The position numbers were made by a program, and so were the translations under genes. From Anaerolineae bacterium (GTDB taxonomy: Bacteria; Chloroflexota; Anaerolineae; Aggregatilineales; Phototrophicaceae): a stretch of 64,000 nucleotides of DNA. The DNA lies in the NCBI GenBank assembly GCA_022824365.1, contig JAJEAA010000028.1, positions 1-64,000 on the forward strand, given 5' to 3'. This document shows positions 55,388 through 64,000 of the stretch, one piece after another (position 1 is the first letter of the stretch; each line of letters begins with the position of its first letter). Under the pieces are notes generated by a model. That model worked only from the letters and a program-made list of their open reading frames with translations. It was not told the origin of the DNA and made no database searches.

Positions 55388-56284
55388 ATGCAGCGTGAGC
55401 GCATCACAGATCAGATTTTTGTCTTCCGCAGCAATCTGTATGCCCAGGTAACAGCCGGCGTCGTATTGACCAGCGAAGGCGCTGTGCTCATCGACACCCT
55501 GCTATATCCGGAAGAGTCGCTGCGCATCCGCCGCTTCATTGAAGTGGGCTTGGGCTCGAAGGTTCGCTACGTGATCAATACCCATTTTCACGCGGATCAT
55601 ACCACGGGCGCCTGCCTCTTCCCGGACGCGCAGGTGATCGCCCACAAGCTCTGCGCCGAGATTCTTGCGAACAGAGGGCGGGAAAGTTTGCAGCGGATGA
55701 AAGCAAGCGGACCAGAATTCGAAGGCGTTTCATTGGCGCTGCCAAATATTACTTTCGAAGATGAACTTGTGCTTGAGCTTGGCGAGAGCCGGTTCAGGCT
55801 GCGTGAAAGCCCGGGACATAGCCCGGATTCGATCGTATGTTTGGTCGAGGGCGAAGAGGTGTTGTTCGCGGCTGATACCGTGATGCCAATACCCTACTTC
55901 GTTGATGGCAACTCCTTTCAACTGGAGCAGTCCCTGGCGCGATTGCTCGAGCGAGATTATGAGAATATTGTGCAAGGGCATGGCGACATTATCCTGCGCG
56001 GCGAAGTGCCGGAAAAGATCAAAAGCGACTTGCGCTACCTCCATTGTTTGAAGAATGCCGTGGCGCAGGCTCTGGATGCGGACCGGCCGGATATCGAAAC
56101 TGCGATTCCATTGGAAGATTGCGGCAAGAGCCAGGTATTGCTCAATGGCATCGTGACTCAATTGCATCAATTGAACATCCGCGCTCTGATCAAGGAATTC
56201 CGGAGCGACCCCAATGAGCTTGCGAGCGACGCAAGCGAGAAAGCAGAAAGAAGACGAGAATGGCAGCAGAAGAAACTTATTTGA
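55388..56284 (+). CDS. MBL-fold metallo-hydrolase
   Basis: VINTHFHADHTTGACLFPDA motif, GHSPDSIV, GHGDIILRGEVP. Confidence 0.93.
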   Translation: MQRERITDQIFVFRSNLYAQVTAGVVLTSEGAVLIDTLLYPEESLRIRRFIEVGLGSKVRYVINTHFHADHTTGACLFPDAQVIAHKLCAEILANRGRESLQRMKASGPEFEGVSLALPNITFEDELVLELGESRFRLRESPGHSPDSIVCLVEGEEVLFAADTVMPIPYFVDGNSFQLEQSLARLLERDYENIVQGHGDIILRGEVPEKIKSDLRYLHCLKNAVAQALDADRPDIETAIPLEDCGKSQVLLNGIVTQLHQLNIRALIKEFRSDPNELASDASEKAERRREWQQKKLI

Positions 56285-56730
56285 CTCGCGATGGCGAAGA
56301 CGCGTTGCGGCGCGAACTCAAGCAGCTAATCGAGACGCGGCGTCCGGCGCTGGCGCAAAAACTGAAGGAAGCGGCCGCCCAGGGCGACCTCAAGGAAAAC
56401 GCCGATTACCACGACGCCAAGGAACAGCTTGGCTTTATAGAAGGGCGCGTGCAACATATCGAGGCGATTTTGCAAAGCGCAATCATCGTGGACGATTCGG
56501 GACCGAGCGATGAAGTGCGCATCGGCTCAACTGTGATCATCGAGGAAGTCGGCAGCGGCGAAGAAGAAGAATTCAAGATTGTCGGCAGCGCCGAGGCGAA
56601 CCCGCGGGAGCGTAAGATCTCGCAGAAAAGTCCGATTGGGGCGGCGCTAATGGGGCAGAAGGTCGGGGCGAAGGTGGAGGTCTCGACGCCGGACGGCAAA
56701 CTGCGGTTCAAGATAATCGACATCCGCTAG
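56260..56730 (+). CDS. greA: transcription elongation factor GreA
   Basis: YLTRDGEDALRRELKQL, GDLKENADYHDAKEQLGFIEGRV, ISQKSPIGAALMGQKVG. Confidence 0.95.
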   Translation: MAAEETYLTRDGEDALRRELKQLIETRRPALAQKLKEAAAQGDLKENADYHDAKEQLGFIEGRVQHIEAILQSAIIVDDSGPSDEVRIGSTVIIEEVGSGEEEEFKIVGSAEANPRERKISQKSPIGAALMGQKVGAKVEVSTPDGKLRFKIIDIR

Positions 56731-56771
56731 GTGGAAAACGACCGGGAAACACAGGCGACATTAAAGACGAT

Positions 56772-56799
56772 AAAAAACCCCGCGGCAATCACGGGGCTT
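56772..56799 (-). terminator. rho-independent terminator for the 58253-56808 gene
   Basis: Minus strand AGCCCCGTGATTGCCGCGGGGTTTTTT. Confidence 0.8.
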
Positions 56800-56807
56800 A
56801 ACATTTT

Positions 56808-58253
56808 CTAGGAGTAGGGCATGAAGTTGCCCGTCCCCCCAAAGGGATCTTCCTCGTTGTCTTCCGGGCGCTTGGGCGCGAGCGGACTGTTCGAGGGGCG
56901 TGGCGCGCTGCTCCCTCCGGTTGTAGGCGGCGGAGACGGCGAAGTTGTTTCTGACGGCGCGCCAAACTGCAAATCGGCATATTCGTTAAATGGCGATGCG
57001 GCGGGCGCGGGATATCCGTTTGCCGGCAGGCCCGAAGGCGCGCTCTGCTTGTGCCAAGCGATTAATTCGATCTGCAGGGTCTCTATCGCGCTGTTGGGAG
57101 TGCCGCCGCCGTAATTGCATACAACCGTCTTGATTGTCGCCTGAATGTGGATTGATCCGCTATCGAGCAACAAGGTCGCGCCCGGCTCGGCCGCAATCAT
57201 ATCCGCTGTCGGGTCTTTGACGCGGTTTGCCAAAGTCGCTTGCAGAGCCGGGTCGCCCAGAGCGGCCGGCGCCGCGAAGACTTTGGTCAGCGTCTCCTGT
57301 GACCCCATATCGAATCCCCAGACTTCTACCGACTGCAGCTCGTTGCCCACCAGCGTCGCGGCGGATACGCCGCATTCACCGAGGAATTGGCCCCCTAGCT
57401 CCGGGCTCAACTCAATCGCGAAGGAGTCATCAAAGTTGCGGCTCTTGACATAGTTGGAAAGCGTATGCAAAACCGCGACGCCGTATTGCGGGTGGATGGT
57501 ATTGCTCCGGTCGGTTTCGTCGTCGCCCCAGGGCGCGGATGGCGGCGCTTCCGCGTAAGCTTGATAGTGTTCCGCCGACTGATTCGCGTTGGGCGCTGCT
57601 TGCGCCTGGTCGGCTTTGGACTGACGAAGTTCACGACGCTTTGCCGCGTCGCTTGAATTGCGCGCGGGTAGGACTGTCCGGCCCGCGATGACCAGGATCG
57701 GCGCGCCAATCGCCACAACAGCCAGCGACAGGATGACCTGCAGGCTGCTGCCAAAGACGCCCGGATCTTCCGGCGCCAATGCGCCCGCGAGCTCGGCGAA
57801 ACCGGGGATATCGGCCAAGTCATTGAGCGCCGCGCGTTCCGCCGCCGGGATACTGACGCTGTTTGCCAGGTTGCGGACGACGCCTTGCGGATTGGGGATC
57901 TGATTTAATACGATTAATGCGTTTGCGTCATCGTAGTGTATTGCCTCCGAATGTCCGACAGCGATCATGCGCGCCCACTGCTGGATCGCCTGCTGGCTCA
58001 TATGCCGCGGCGATGCGCCGGTGAACTCCGTCGGGATGATGACGTAGGCGGTTATCAAGCCGACTGCCATGCCGAGCAGGATCAGCATGACCGTCGCGCG
58101 TTCAGGCGCCGATGCCATCAAACTCTGTATGCGCGGATTGGACGACGCCCCTGCAAGCCCGGGAAATCTGCCCGCCGCGTCGCCCTGCCCATCGGCTGAG
58201 CCTGCCAATTCAACTCTCTGCGCAGGATCTGGATTCTGACCTTGAATACTCAT
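56808..58253 (-). CDS. uncharacterised membrane protein with Pro/Ser-rich C-terminus
   Basis: Two TM segments (ATVMLILLGMAVGLITAYVII; SLQVILSLAVVAIGAPILVIAG) and a long soluble C-terminal region; has its own terminator. Confidence 0.75.
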   Translation of the reverse strand: MSIQGQNPDPAQRVELAGSADGQGDAAGRFPGLAGASSNPRIQSLMASAPERATVMLILLGMAVGLITAYVIIPTEFTGASPRHMSQQAIQQWARMIAVGHSEAIHYDDANALIVLNQIPNPQGVVRNLANSVSIPAAERAALNDLADIPGFAELAGALAPEDPGVFGSSLQVILSLAVVAIGAPILVIAGRTVLPARNSSDAAKRRELRQSKADQAQAAPNANQSAEHYQAYAEAPPSAPWGDDETDRSNTIHPQYGVAVLHTLSNYVKSRNFDDSFAIELSPELGGQFLGECGVSAATLVGNELQSVEVWGFDMGSQETLTKVFAAPAALGDPALQATLANRVKDPTADMIAAEPGATLLLDSGSIHIQATIKTVVCNYGGGTPNSAIETLQIELIAWHKQSAPSGLPANGYPAPAASPFNEYADLQFGAPSETTSPSPPPTTGGSSAPRPSNSPLAPKRPEDNEEDPFGGTGNFMPYS

Positions 58254-58396
58254 GAGCAGCGCCCTTTCGCGTCTGCAAATTGCACACCTATCGAGAAGTA
58301 TACGATAGGTATTTCAACGCCACAAACGCATAGCGCGGCAACTTTTGTACTGGATTAAGCCTCGCCGCAACGGCGCGCAGGCGGGAAAATGCGGGC

Positions 58397-60913
58397 TTAG
58401 GTCCTGGACAGTTCTTTGTCGTCGTCGCTGTCAGGCCGCGTATCAAGCGGTTCAAGATCTTGCGGCAGCTTCCAGGCCGCGAATTCGCAATCCGGATAGC
58501 GATTGCAGCCATAAAAGGTGCGACCCTTGCGAGAGGTCCGTTCGACGATTTCGCCCCGGTGTTCCTGTCCGCACTGAGGACAGAGTTGTCCTGTTTTGTA
58601 AGGCTCAGTATGGCGGCATTTGGGATAGTTGGTGCACGATATGAATCTGCCGCGCCGCCCTTCTTGGACAACCAATTCGCCGTCGCCGCACTCCGGACAC
58701 GGCAATCCTGTTGGCCTGCGCTTTGTAAACGACTCGGTATGCTCACAATCGGGGTAACCGGCGCAGCCGATATACTTCTTGCCCCAACGGCTATACCTGA
58801 CGACAAGTTCGTTCTCGCCGCACTCGGGGCATATCCGCCCGACTGGTTCCACGACTTCCCGCTGCGGCATTTCGGTCTGAGCGTGTTTCAAGCGCAGCTC
58901 AAATGGCTGATAGAACTCACCAAGCATCGGCCGCCATTCCAGCTTGCCTTCGGAAACCGCATCCAGCTTTTCCTCCATGTTGGCGGTGAATTCGTAGTCC
59001 ATTTCGTCCGAAAAGTATTCAGTAAGCAGTTCACAGACTACTCGTCCTATTTCTGTCGGCTTGAGGCTGCGGCCCTCCCGCGTGACGTATTCGCGTGTTT
59101 GAATGATGGTCACAGTGGGCGCGTAGGTGCTCGGGCGCCCGATACCAAGTTCCTCCATCTGCCTAATAAGGCTGGCTTCGTTATAGCGGGGCGGCGGCTG
59201 CGTATAATGCTGCTCGGGGATGATCTGCTTGCGGTCGAGCGCTTCGCCGGGCGTGAGATCCGGGAAGTCTTGCTGCGTGTCGTTGCTGGCATTCGCCGCT
59301 TTGGGGTCGACGGCCAGGTGGCCCGGAAACTTCAACTTGCGACCGGAGGCGCGGAAGAGATAAGGCATATCCGAATTGGATAGGCCCGCTTTCACCTCGA
59401 TGCTAAGCGTGTTGTATACAGCGGGCGTCATCTGACTGGCGACAAAACGATTCCAAATCAGGGTGTAAAGTTGCAACTGGCGTCGATCCAGTTGATTCTT
59501 CAACGAGTCCGGCGCACGCATGACGCTGGTAGGGCGTATGGCTTCATGCGCCTCTTGCGCCGATTTCGAGCGGGTCTTGTACTTTGGCGGCGTTTTGGGC
59601 AAATACGCTGAACCGTGCTTCGTCTTGATGTAGCGGCGGGCTTCCGCTTGCGCCTCCTTTGACACCTGTACGCTGTCGGTGCGCATATACGTGATAAGGC
59701 CAACTCGATTTCCATTGCCGAGATCAATGCCTTCGTAGAGCTGTTGAGCGATGCGCATCGTGCGGCTGGCGCGGAGGCTGAGGCGGCTGGACGCTGCTTG
59801 CTGCAATGTGCTGGTGGTGAAGGGCGCTCTCGGTCTGGATTGGCTGGTGCCGCGCTTGACGCTGTCCACCACAAAGGCGCTTCGGTTCAGCACATCCAAA
59901 TGCGGCATCACGGTCGCTTCGCTATCCAAAACAGGCGGCTTATCGCCCTTGGTATCGAATACAACGCTCTTGTCATTGATACGCGCGAGGCGCGCTTTGA
60001 AAGGCGGCGGAGTCTGGTCAGAATTGGTCAGGCTGGCGTCGACCGTCCAGTATTCCACTGGCTTGAAAGCTTCGATCTCCTGCTCGCGTTCGACCACCAG
60101 GCGCAAGGCGATGCTCTGCACGCGACCGGCTGATAGGCCGCCGCGCACTTTTGACCAAAGCAGCTGCGAAACCTGGTAGCCCACCAGGCGGTCGAGGATG
60201 CGGCGCGCCTGCTGCGCATTAACCAGGTCGATGTTGATTTGCCGGGGATGCGCGAACGCTTCCGCAACGGCGTTGTCGGTGATCTCGTGGAAGACAACGC
60301 GGCGGACGTTGCTCGGCGGCATTTCTGCGGCGGCGACCAAATGCCAGGCAATAGCTTCGCCTTCGCGATCCGGGTCGGTGGCGAGAAAGATTTCTTCCGC
60401 GCTTTCCGCCGCGGCTTTTAGTTCCTTGACCACTGCGCGCTTGTCATTTGGCACGCGATATTCCGGCTCGAAGTTTTGCTCAACATCGACCGATAGCCGG
60501 CTCTTGAGCAAGTCGCGCACATGGCCGACGGACGACATCACGGTATAACCAGCGCCGAGAAATCCGCCGATGCTGCGCGCCTTCGCCGGTGACTCCACGA
60601 TGACTAAACGCCCGATGTTTCGACGCTTGGCAGCGCGCCGCCCATTGGACTTGGCGGACCGCTTGCTTCGGGCCTTTTTCTTTTTTGTTTTCGCCTTCTT
60701 GCGCGCGGGTCGCTCAACTTTCTCGGGTTTAGGGATGCCCTCGTGCGCAGGCGTCGCGCCCATGCGGAAGAGCTTCGTCCCGCACTCCTTGCAAGTCCCG
60801 CGTGTGCCCGGCGTGCCGGTCTTGGTGTAGACCGCTTCCGGGTCTCCCATATCGCGCTTGACGCGGCACTTAACGCAGTAGGACTGCAAAGTTGTAGTCT
60901 CGGTATCCGTCAT
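58397..60913 (-). CDS. topA: DNA topoisomerase I with N-terminal zinc-ribbon-like domain and three C-terminal zinc fingers
   Basis: LVIVESPAKARSIGGFLG, LITYMRTDSVQVS, ASLIRQMEELGIGRPSTYA; N-terminal CVKC...CKEC; C-terminal CPEC/CPEC/CPQC modules. Confidence 0.96.
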   Translation of the reverse strand: MTDTETTTLQSYCVKCRVKRDMGDPEAVYTKTGTPGTRGTCKECGTKLFRMGATPAHEGIPKPEKVERPARKKAKTKKKKARSKRSAKSNGRRAAKRRNIGRLVIVESPAKARSIGGFLGAGYTVMSSVGHVRDLLKSRLSVDVEQNFEPEYRVPNDKRAVVKELKAAAESAEEIFLATDPDREGEAIAWHLVAAAEMPPSNVRRVVFHEITDNAVAEAFAHPRQINIDLVNAQQARRILDRLVGYQVSQLLWSKVRGGLSAGRVQSIALRLVVEREQEIEAFKPVEYWTVDASLTNSDQTPPPFKARLARINDKSVVFDTKGDKPPVLDSEATVMPHLDVLNRSAFVVDSVKRGTSQSRPRAPFTTSTLQQAASSRLSLRASRTMRIAQQLYEGIDLGNGNRVGLITYMRTDSVQVSKEAQAEARRYIKTKHGSAYLPKTPPKYKTRSKSAQEAHEAIRPTSVMRAPDSLKNQLDRRQLQLYTLIWNRFVASQMTPAVYNTLSIEVKAGLSNSDMPYLFRASGRKLKFPGHLAVDPKAANASNDTQQDFPDLTPGEALDRKQIIPEQHYTQPPPRYNEASLIRQMEELGIGRPSTYAPTVTIIQTREYVTREGRSLKPTEIGRVVCELLTEYFSDEMDYEFTANMEEKLDAVSEGKLEWRPMLGEFYQPFELRLKHAQTEMPQREVVEPVGRICPECGENELVVRYSRWGKKYIGCAGYPDCEHTESFTKRRPTGLPCPECGDGELVVQEGRRGRFISCTNYPKCRHTEPYKTGQLCPQCGQEHRGEIVERTSRKGRTFYGCNRYPDCEFAAWKLPQDLEPLDTRPDSDDDKELSRT

Positions 60914-60941
60914 ATCTCATCCTTCTCAATGCGCGGCTTCA

Positions 60942-62027
60942 TCAGAGATATTCTTCGTTTCCGTTTTCCCGCAGGTAATCCACAACTTGCTTCACATCCT
61001 GGGTCCGGTCTTTGTGGCATACGAGCAGGACATCGTCGGTATCAACCACGACGATGTCTTCGACGCCGATCGCCACGGTGAGACGGTCGCTGAAGACCAA
61101 AGTATCACGCGTGTCCAATATGACGCGGATATCGCTTGATTCGCCCTTGATGCAATTGCCGAAGCTGTCTTGCGGCAGGATGTCAAACAGAGAGGCCCAG
61201 GTGCCGACATCGCTCCAGCCGATATCGATGGGAATCACAGCGATATTGTCCGCCTTCTCCATGATGCCGAAGTCAATGGACAGATTGGGCATCGTCTCCC
61301 AAATGTCATCTAGTTTGCTGTCGTAATCTGGCGAGTCGTATGCCGATTGCAGGTAGCTGCACATGGCGTAGATCGCCGGCTGGAATCGCTCCAGAGCTCG
61401 CATGGCGCGGTCCACCCGCCAGATGAACATGCCGGAATTCCAACTGTATTGGCTCGATGCCAGGAACTGGGTGGCGCGGACGATATCCGGCTTCTCGGTG
61501 AAGCGCCTCGATTGGTAGACTTTGAAATTGTTGTAGTCGCCTATGAAGGCGCCCTGCTGGATGTAGCCGTAACCGGTGGCGGGGTGGGAGGGCGAGATGC
61601 CGAGGGTGACAATCTGGTCCTCCTGCGCCACTTGCCAGGCCGCCTCCAGGACAGCGCAGAATGTCTCCTGGCGGGCAATATGATGGTCGGCGGTCAAGAT
61701 GGCGACGGTCGCCTCGGGATCGCGCCTTTGAATCGCCGAAAGCGCAAGCGCCAACGCCGGCGCGGTATTCTTGGCGTAGGGTTCAATGATGAAATTGTCC
61801 GCCGGGATTTGCGGCGCCTCGGCTCGCAGATCTTCCGCCAATTCGCGCCCGGTGACGACGAAGATGTCTTCCGGCGGGAAAATCGACCTGATGCGCGCGA
61901 CGCTTGTGGTGAACATGGAGTCATCGTCGATCAAAGGCAGCATCTGTTTCGGCAGCTTCGCCCGGCTCATCGGCCAAAGCCTGGTGCCGTGCCCGCCGGC
62001 GGCAATTAGGGCGTAATAGTGATCCAT
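60942..62027 (-). CDS. manC: mannose-1-phosphate guanylyltransferase
   Basis: ALIAAGGHGTRLWPMSRAKLPKQMLPL, FTEKPD, WNSGMFIWRVD; alternative GTG start at 62042 overlapping dprA stop. Confidence 0.93.
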   Translation of the reverse strand: MDHYYALIAAGGHGTRLWPMSRAKLPKQMLPLIDDDSMFTTSVARIRSIFPPEDIFVVTGRELAEDLRAEAPQIPADNFIIEPYAKNTAPALALALSAIQRRDPEATVAILTADHHIARQETFCAVLEAAWQVAQEDQIVTLGISPSHPATGYGYIQQGAFIGDYNNFKVYQSRRFTEKPDIVRATQFLASSQYSWNSGMFIWRVDRAMRALERFQPAIYAMCSYLQSAYDSPDYDSKLDDIWETMPNLSIDFGIMEKADNIAVIPIDIGWSDVGTWASLFDILPQDSFGNCIKGESSDIRVILDTRDTLVFSDRLTVAIGVEDIVVVDTDDVLLVCHKDRTQDVKQVVDYLRENGNEEYL

Positions 62028-62038
62028 GGCTGAGTTCT

Positions 62039-63148
62039 TCACTCCGGAGAAAATCGCGCACGGCAGTATTGCATAGGTCCGGCGCTCTCGGCAAGCCCCT
62101 TTAGTTCCAGCAGCGTCAGGGTGCTGGTGACCGTGGCGGTCGGCAATTGTGTCTGACGCACGATGAGATCGACATGAATCGGGTCCGCGCTTAACTGCTG
62201 ATAGATGACGCCTTCCAACTCATTCGCCGGTTGAATCTCCTGGACTTGGATTCGCGTCCGGACATTCAAATGCGACACATCCAACTCATCAAGAATATCC
62301 TCGACATCAACAACCAATTTCGCCCCGTCTTGTATGAGCTGGTTGCAGCCTCGGCCCGTCGGGCTGAAGATATTGTGCGGCACGGCGAAGACATCGCGCC
62401 CCTGATCAATGGCGTGCGAAACGGTATTGAGAGCGCCGCTCCGGGCGGGCGCTTCCGCCACAAGCAGCGCCAGGGACAGCCCGCTGATAAGACGGTTGCG
62501 CTGCGGGAAGTTTTTCGCCAGCGGCGCTGTGCCGAGCGGCATCTCGCTGATGATTGCGCCAGCGGCGGCGATCTCCTCAGCCAGTTCGGCGTTCTCCCGC
62601 GGATACATCCGGTCGATGCCGGTGCCTACAACCGCGATCGTTCGTCCGCCGGCGGTCAGCGCGCCTCGATGCGCGGCCGCGTCGATGCCTTGCGCCAGGC
62701 CCGATACAATGGTGATGCCCTGCTGCGAAAGTTCCCCCGCGAGTTGATTGGCGACATCCCAACCGTATCGGCTGGCTTTGCGCGTGCCCACGATCGCCAG
62801 GCATTTTTCGTCAGCCTCAGTGAGCTCGCCGCGGACGTAGAGGACCAGCGGTCGGTCGGGCAACGAGCGCAATAGCTGAGGATAATGAGCGTCCTCTAAC
62901 GTAATCAGCGCTGCCCCCGCCCCCGCGACCCGGTCCATTTCCCGCGTGAGATCAATCTCGCGTCGGCCCCCGCAAAACTGACGCAGCAACGAACGAGGCA
63001 AATCCAGGCGCATCAGGCTGGCTTCGGGCTCGCGCCATAAGGCTTCCGCCGACTCGAAGTGCGCGAGCAAACGGTTCAGTTTGACAATGCCAAAACGCGG
63101 GATGAGCTGCAATCCCAGCCAATAGCGTTGATTATCGATTGACTGCAT
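62039..63148 (-). CDS. dprA: DNA processing protein DprA
   Basis: LAIVGTRKASRYGWDVANQLAGELSQQGITIVSGLAQGIDAAAHRGAL, FPQRNRLISGLS. Confidence 0.96.
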   Translation of the reverse strand: MQSIDNQRYWLGLQLIPRFGIVKLNRLLAHFESAEALWREPEASLMRLDLPRSLLRQFCGGRREIDLTREMDRVAGAGAALITLEDAHYPQLLRSLPDRPLVLYVRGELTEADEKCLAIVGTRKASRYGWDVANQLAGELSQQGITIVSGLAQGIDAAAHRGALTAGGRTIAVVGTGIDRMYPRENAELAEEIAAAGAIISEMPLGTAPLAKNFPQRNRLISGLSLALLVAEAPARSGALNTVSHAIDQGRDVFAVPHNIFSPTGRGCNQLIQDGAKLVVDVEDILDELDVSHLNVRTRIQVQEIQPANELEGVIYQQLSADPIHVDLIVRQTQLPTATVTSTLTLLELKGLAESAGPMQYCRARFSPE

Positions 63149-63252
63149 AAAGGTCCGTTAATGAAGAGTAATCACGACCAGCATATCAGCAACAGAATTT
63201 TCTTGTCAAGTCTGCTGCGCCGGTTGAGAAAACAGTCGAAAAGATGCCAAAA

Positions 63253-63310
63253 CCTCTGTGCCCTTAAATTTACTCGGTGTAATCGGTGGCAAAAATATGG
63301 CGCGATTGCT
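63253..63310 (+). repeat. intergenic repeat copy B
   Basis: CCTCTGTGCCCTTAAATTTACTCGGTGTAATCGGTGGCAAAAATATGGCGCGATTGCT. Confidence 0.8.
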
Positions 63311-63320
63311 CTGACCGGAC

Positions 63321-63857
63321 TCACTCAGGAAGCAAGCCTTCCGGCAGAGTCATCGAAACGATCTGCGCCTCAAAATCTATGCTGACGATTGTTTCATCAT
63401 GCGCCGGGATGAGCAACTCGCCATAGATATCGCTATCGACGATATAAACATCATTGGCGCCGGTTTGCAGCACTTCCCTGATCGCGCCCAACTCTACGCC
63501 TTCAGCGACCACGCGCATGCCCACAAGTTGGAAAAGATAATACTGACCCTCTTCCAGCGGCGTCGCCTGTTCAATGTCGATTAAGACGAGCTTTTCCCGC
63601 AGCGCCTCAGCTTCATCGCGACTGTCGACGCCGTTAAAACTCAGGAGCGCGTAGGCTTTGTTGAACCGCAGGCTTTTAAGGTCGAGTCTGTTCTTGCCTT
63701 TATCCGCCGGTGAATCCGCCAGGTAGACATATTCCAGCGACGGCAGATCCTCGCGATTGTCGGTGAGCACGCGCATGCGCACTTCGCCGCGTACGCCGTG
63801 AGGGCGGAGCACTTCTCCGATGACCAGATGATCCGGTCTGTTGGGATGTCGCGTCAC
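63321..63857 (-). CDS. rimM: 16S rRNA processing protein RimM
   Basis: HLVIGEVLRPHGVRGEVRMRVLTDN; PRC-barrel-like C-terminus. Confidence 0.94.
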   Translation of the reverse strand: MTRHPNRPDHLVIGEVLRPHGVRGEVRMRVLTDNREDLPSLEYVYLADSPADKGKNRLDLKSLRFNKAYALLSFNGVDSRDEAEALREKLVLIDIEQATPLEEGQYYLFQLVGMRVVAEGVELGAIREVLQTGANDVYIVDSDIYGELLIPAHDETIVSIDFEAQIVSMTLPEGLLPE

Positions 63858-63864
63858 TGAAGCC

Positions 63865-64000
63865 TTATTCGATTTCGAGGATCACGCGGCGGCGGCGCTC
63901 GCGACCGCGTTCATCGGCAGGACCGGCCGCCCGCAACAGCGCGCGGATGGAATTCGCCACCCGGCCGCTGCGCCCGATGACGCGGCCCATATCGTCCGAC
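63865..64000 (-). CDS. khpA: KH-domain RNA-binding protein KhpA (partial, truncated by window end)
   Basis: Minus strand encodes SDDMGRVIGRSGRVANSIRALLRAAG...VILEIE; adjacent to rimM. Confidence 0.88.
   Translation of the reverse strand, partial: SDDMGRVIGRSGRVANSIRALLRAAGPADERGRERRRRVILEIE

Overview
High-GC bacterial chromosome segment. Gene content (PSP1/YaaT, RqcH, AroK-AroB fusion, DUF5679-like zinc ribbon on TopA, many family-5 solute-binding ABC systems, no LPS genes) suggests Chloroflexota, probably Anaerolineae-like; this is inference. The left side is mostly housekeeping: aroA(partial)-aroE-aroC-aroKB-aroQ, glnA, aspartate kinase, a yaaT-to-rqcH operon containing purA, and a glycosyltransferase cluster. 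The centre (about 22-53 kb) is an accessory catabolic and transport island: oxidoreductases, a GH-like protein, a sulfotransferase/aminotransferase pair, a lone molybdopterin subunit, a creatininase/ketopantoate-reductase-like/SDR group divergent from PhyH/DapA/OYE, two oligopeptide-type ABC operons, M81 peptidase, ROK kinase and ROK regulator. The right side holds tRNA-Arg(CCG), M23 peptidase, MBL hydrolase, greA, topA, manC, dprA, rimM and partial khpA. Strongest unusual signals: (1) a DppC-type permease with about 105 aa of solute-binding-protein-like sequence inserted in its first external loop; (2) a DppB-type permease with DxDxDG calcium-loop-like motifs in its first external loop; (3) stem-loops between solute-binding-protein and permease genes in both ABC operons, each pairing better on the transcribed strand through G-U wobbles; (4) an intergenic repeat family (about 55-60 bp, 4 copies) including an inverted pair that forms a roughly 200-bp MITE-like palindrome; (5) helically phased TCGGACA repeats in a 660-bp intergenic region; (6) a translationally coupled sulfotransferase-like/aminotransferase gene pair; (7) a putative S51-fold pseudoenzyme. 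No CRISPR array, rRNA, prophage or recognisable transposase was seen. All homology calls are from reading the translations; no searches were run.
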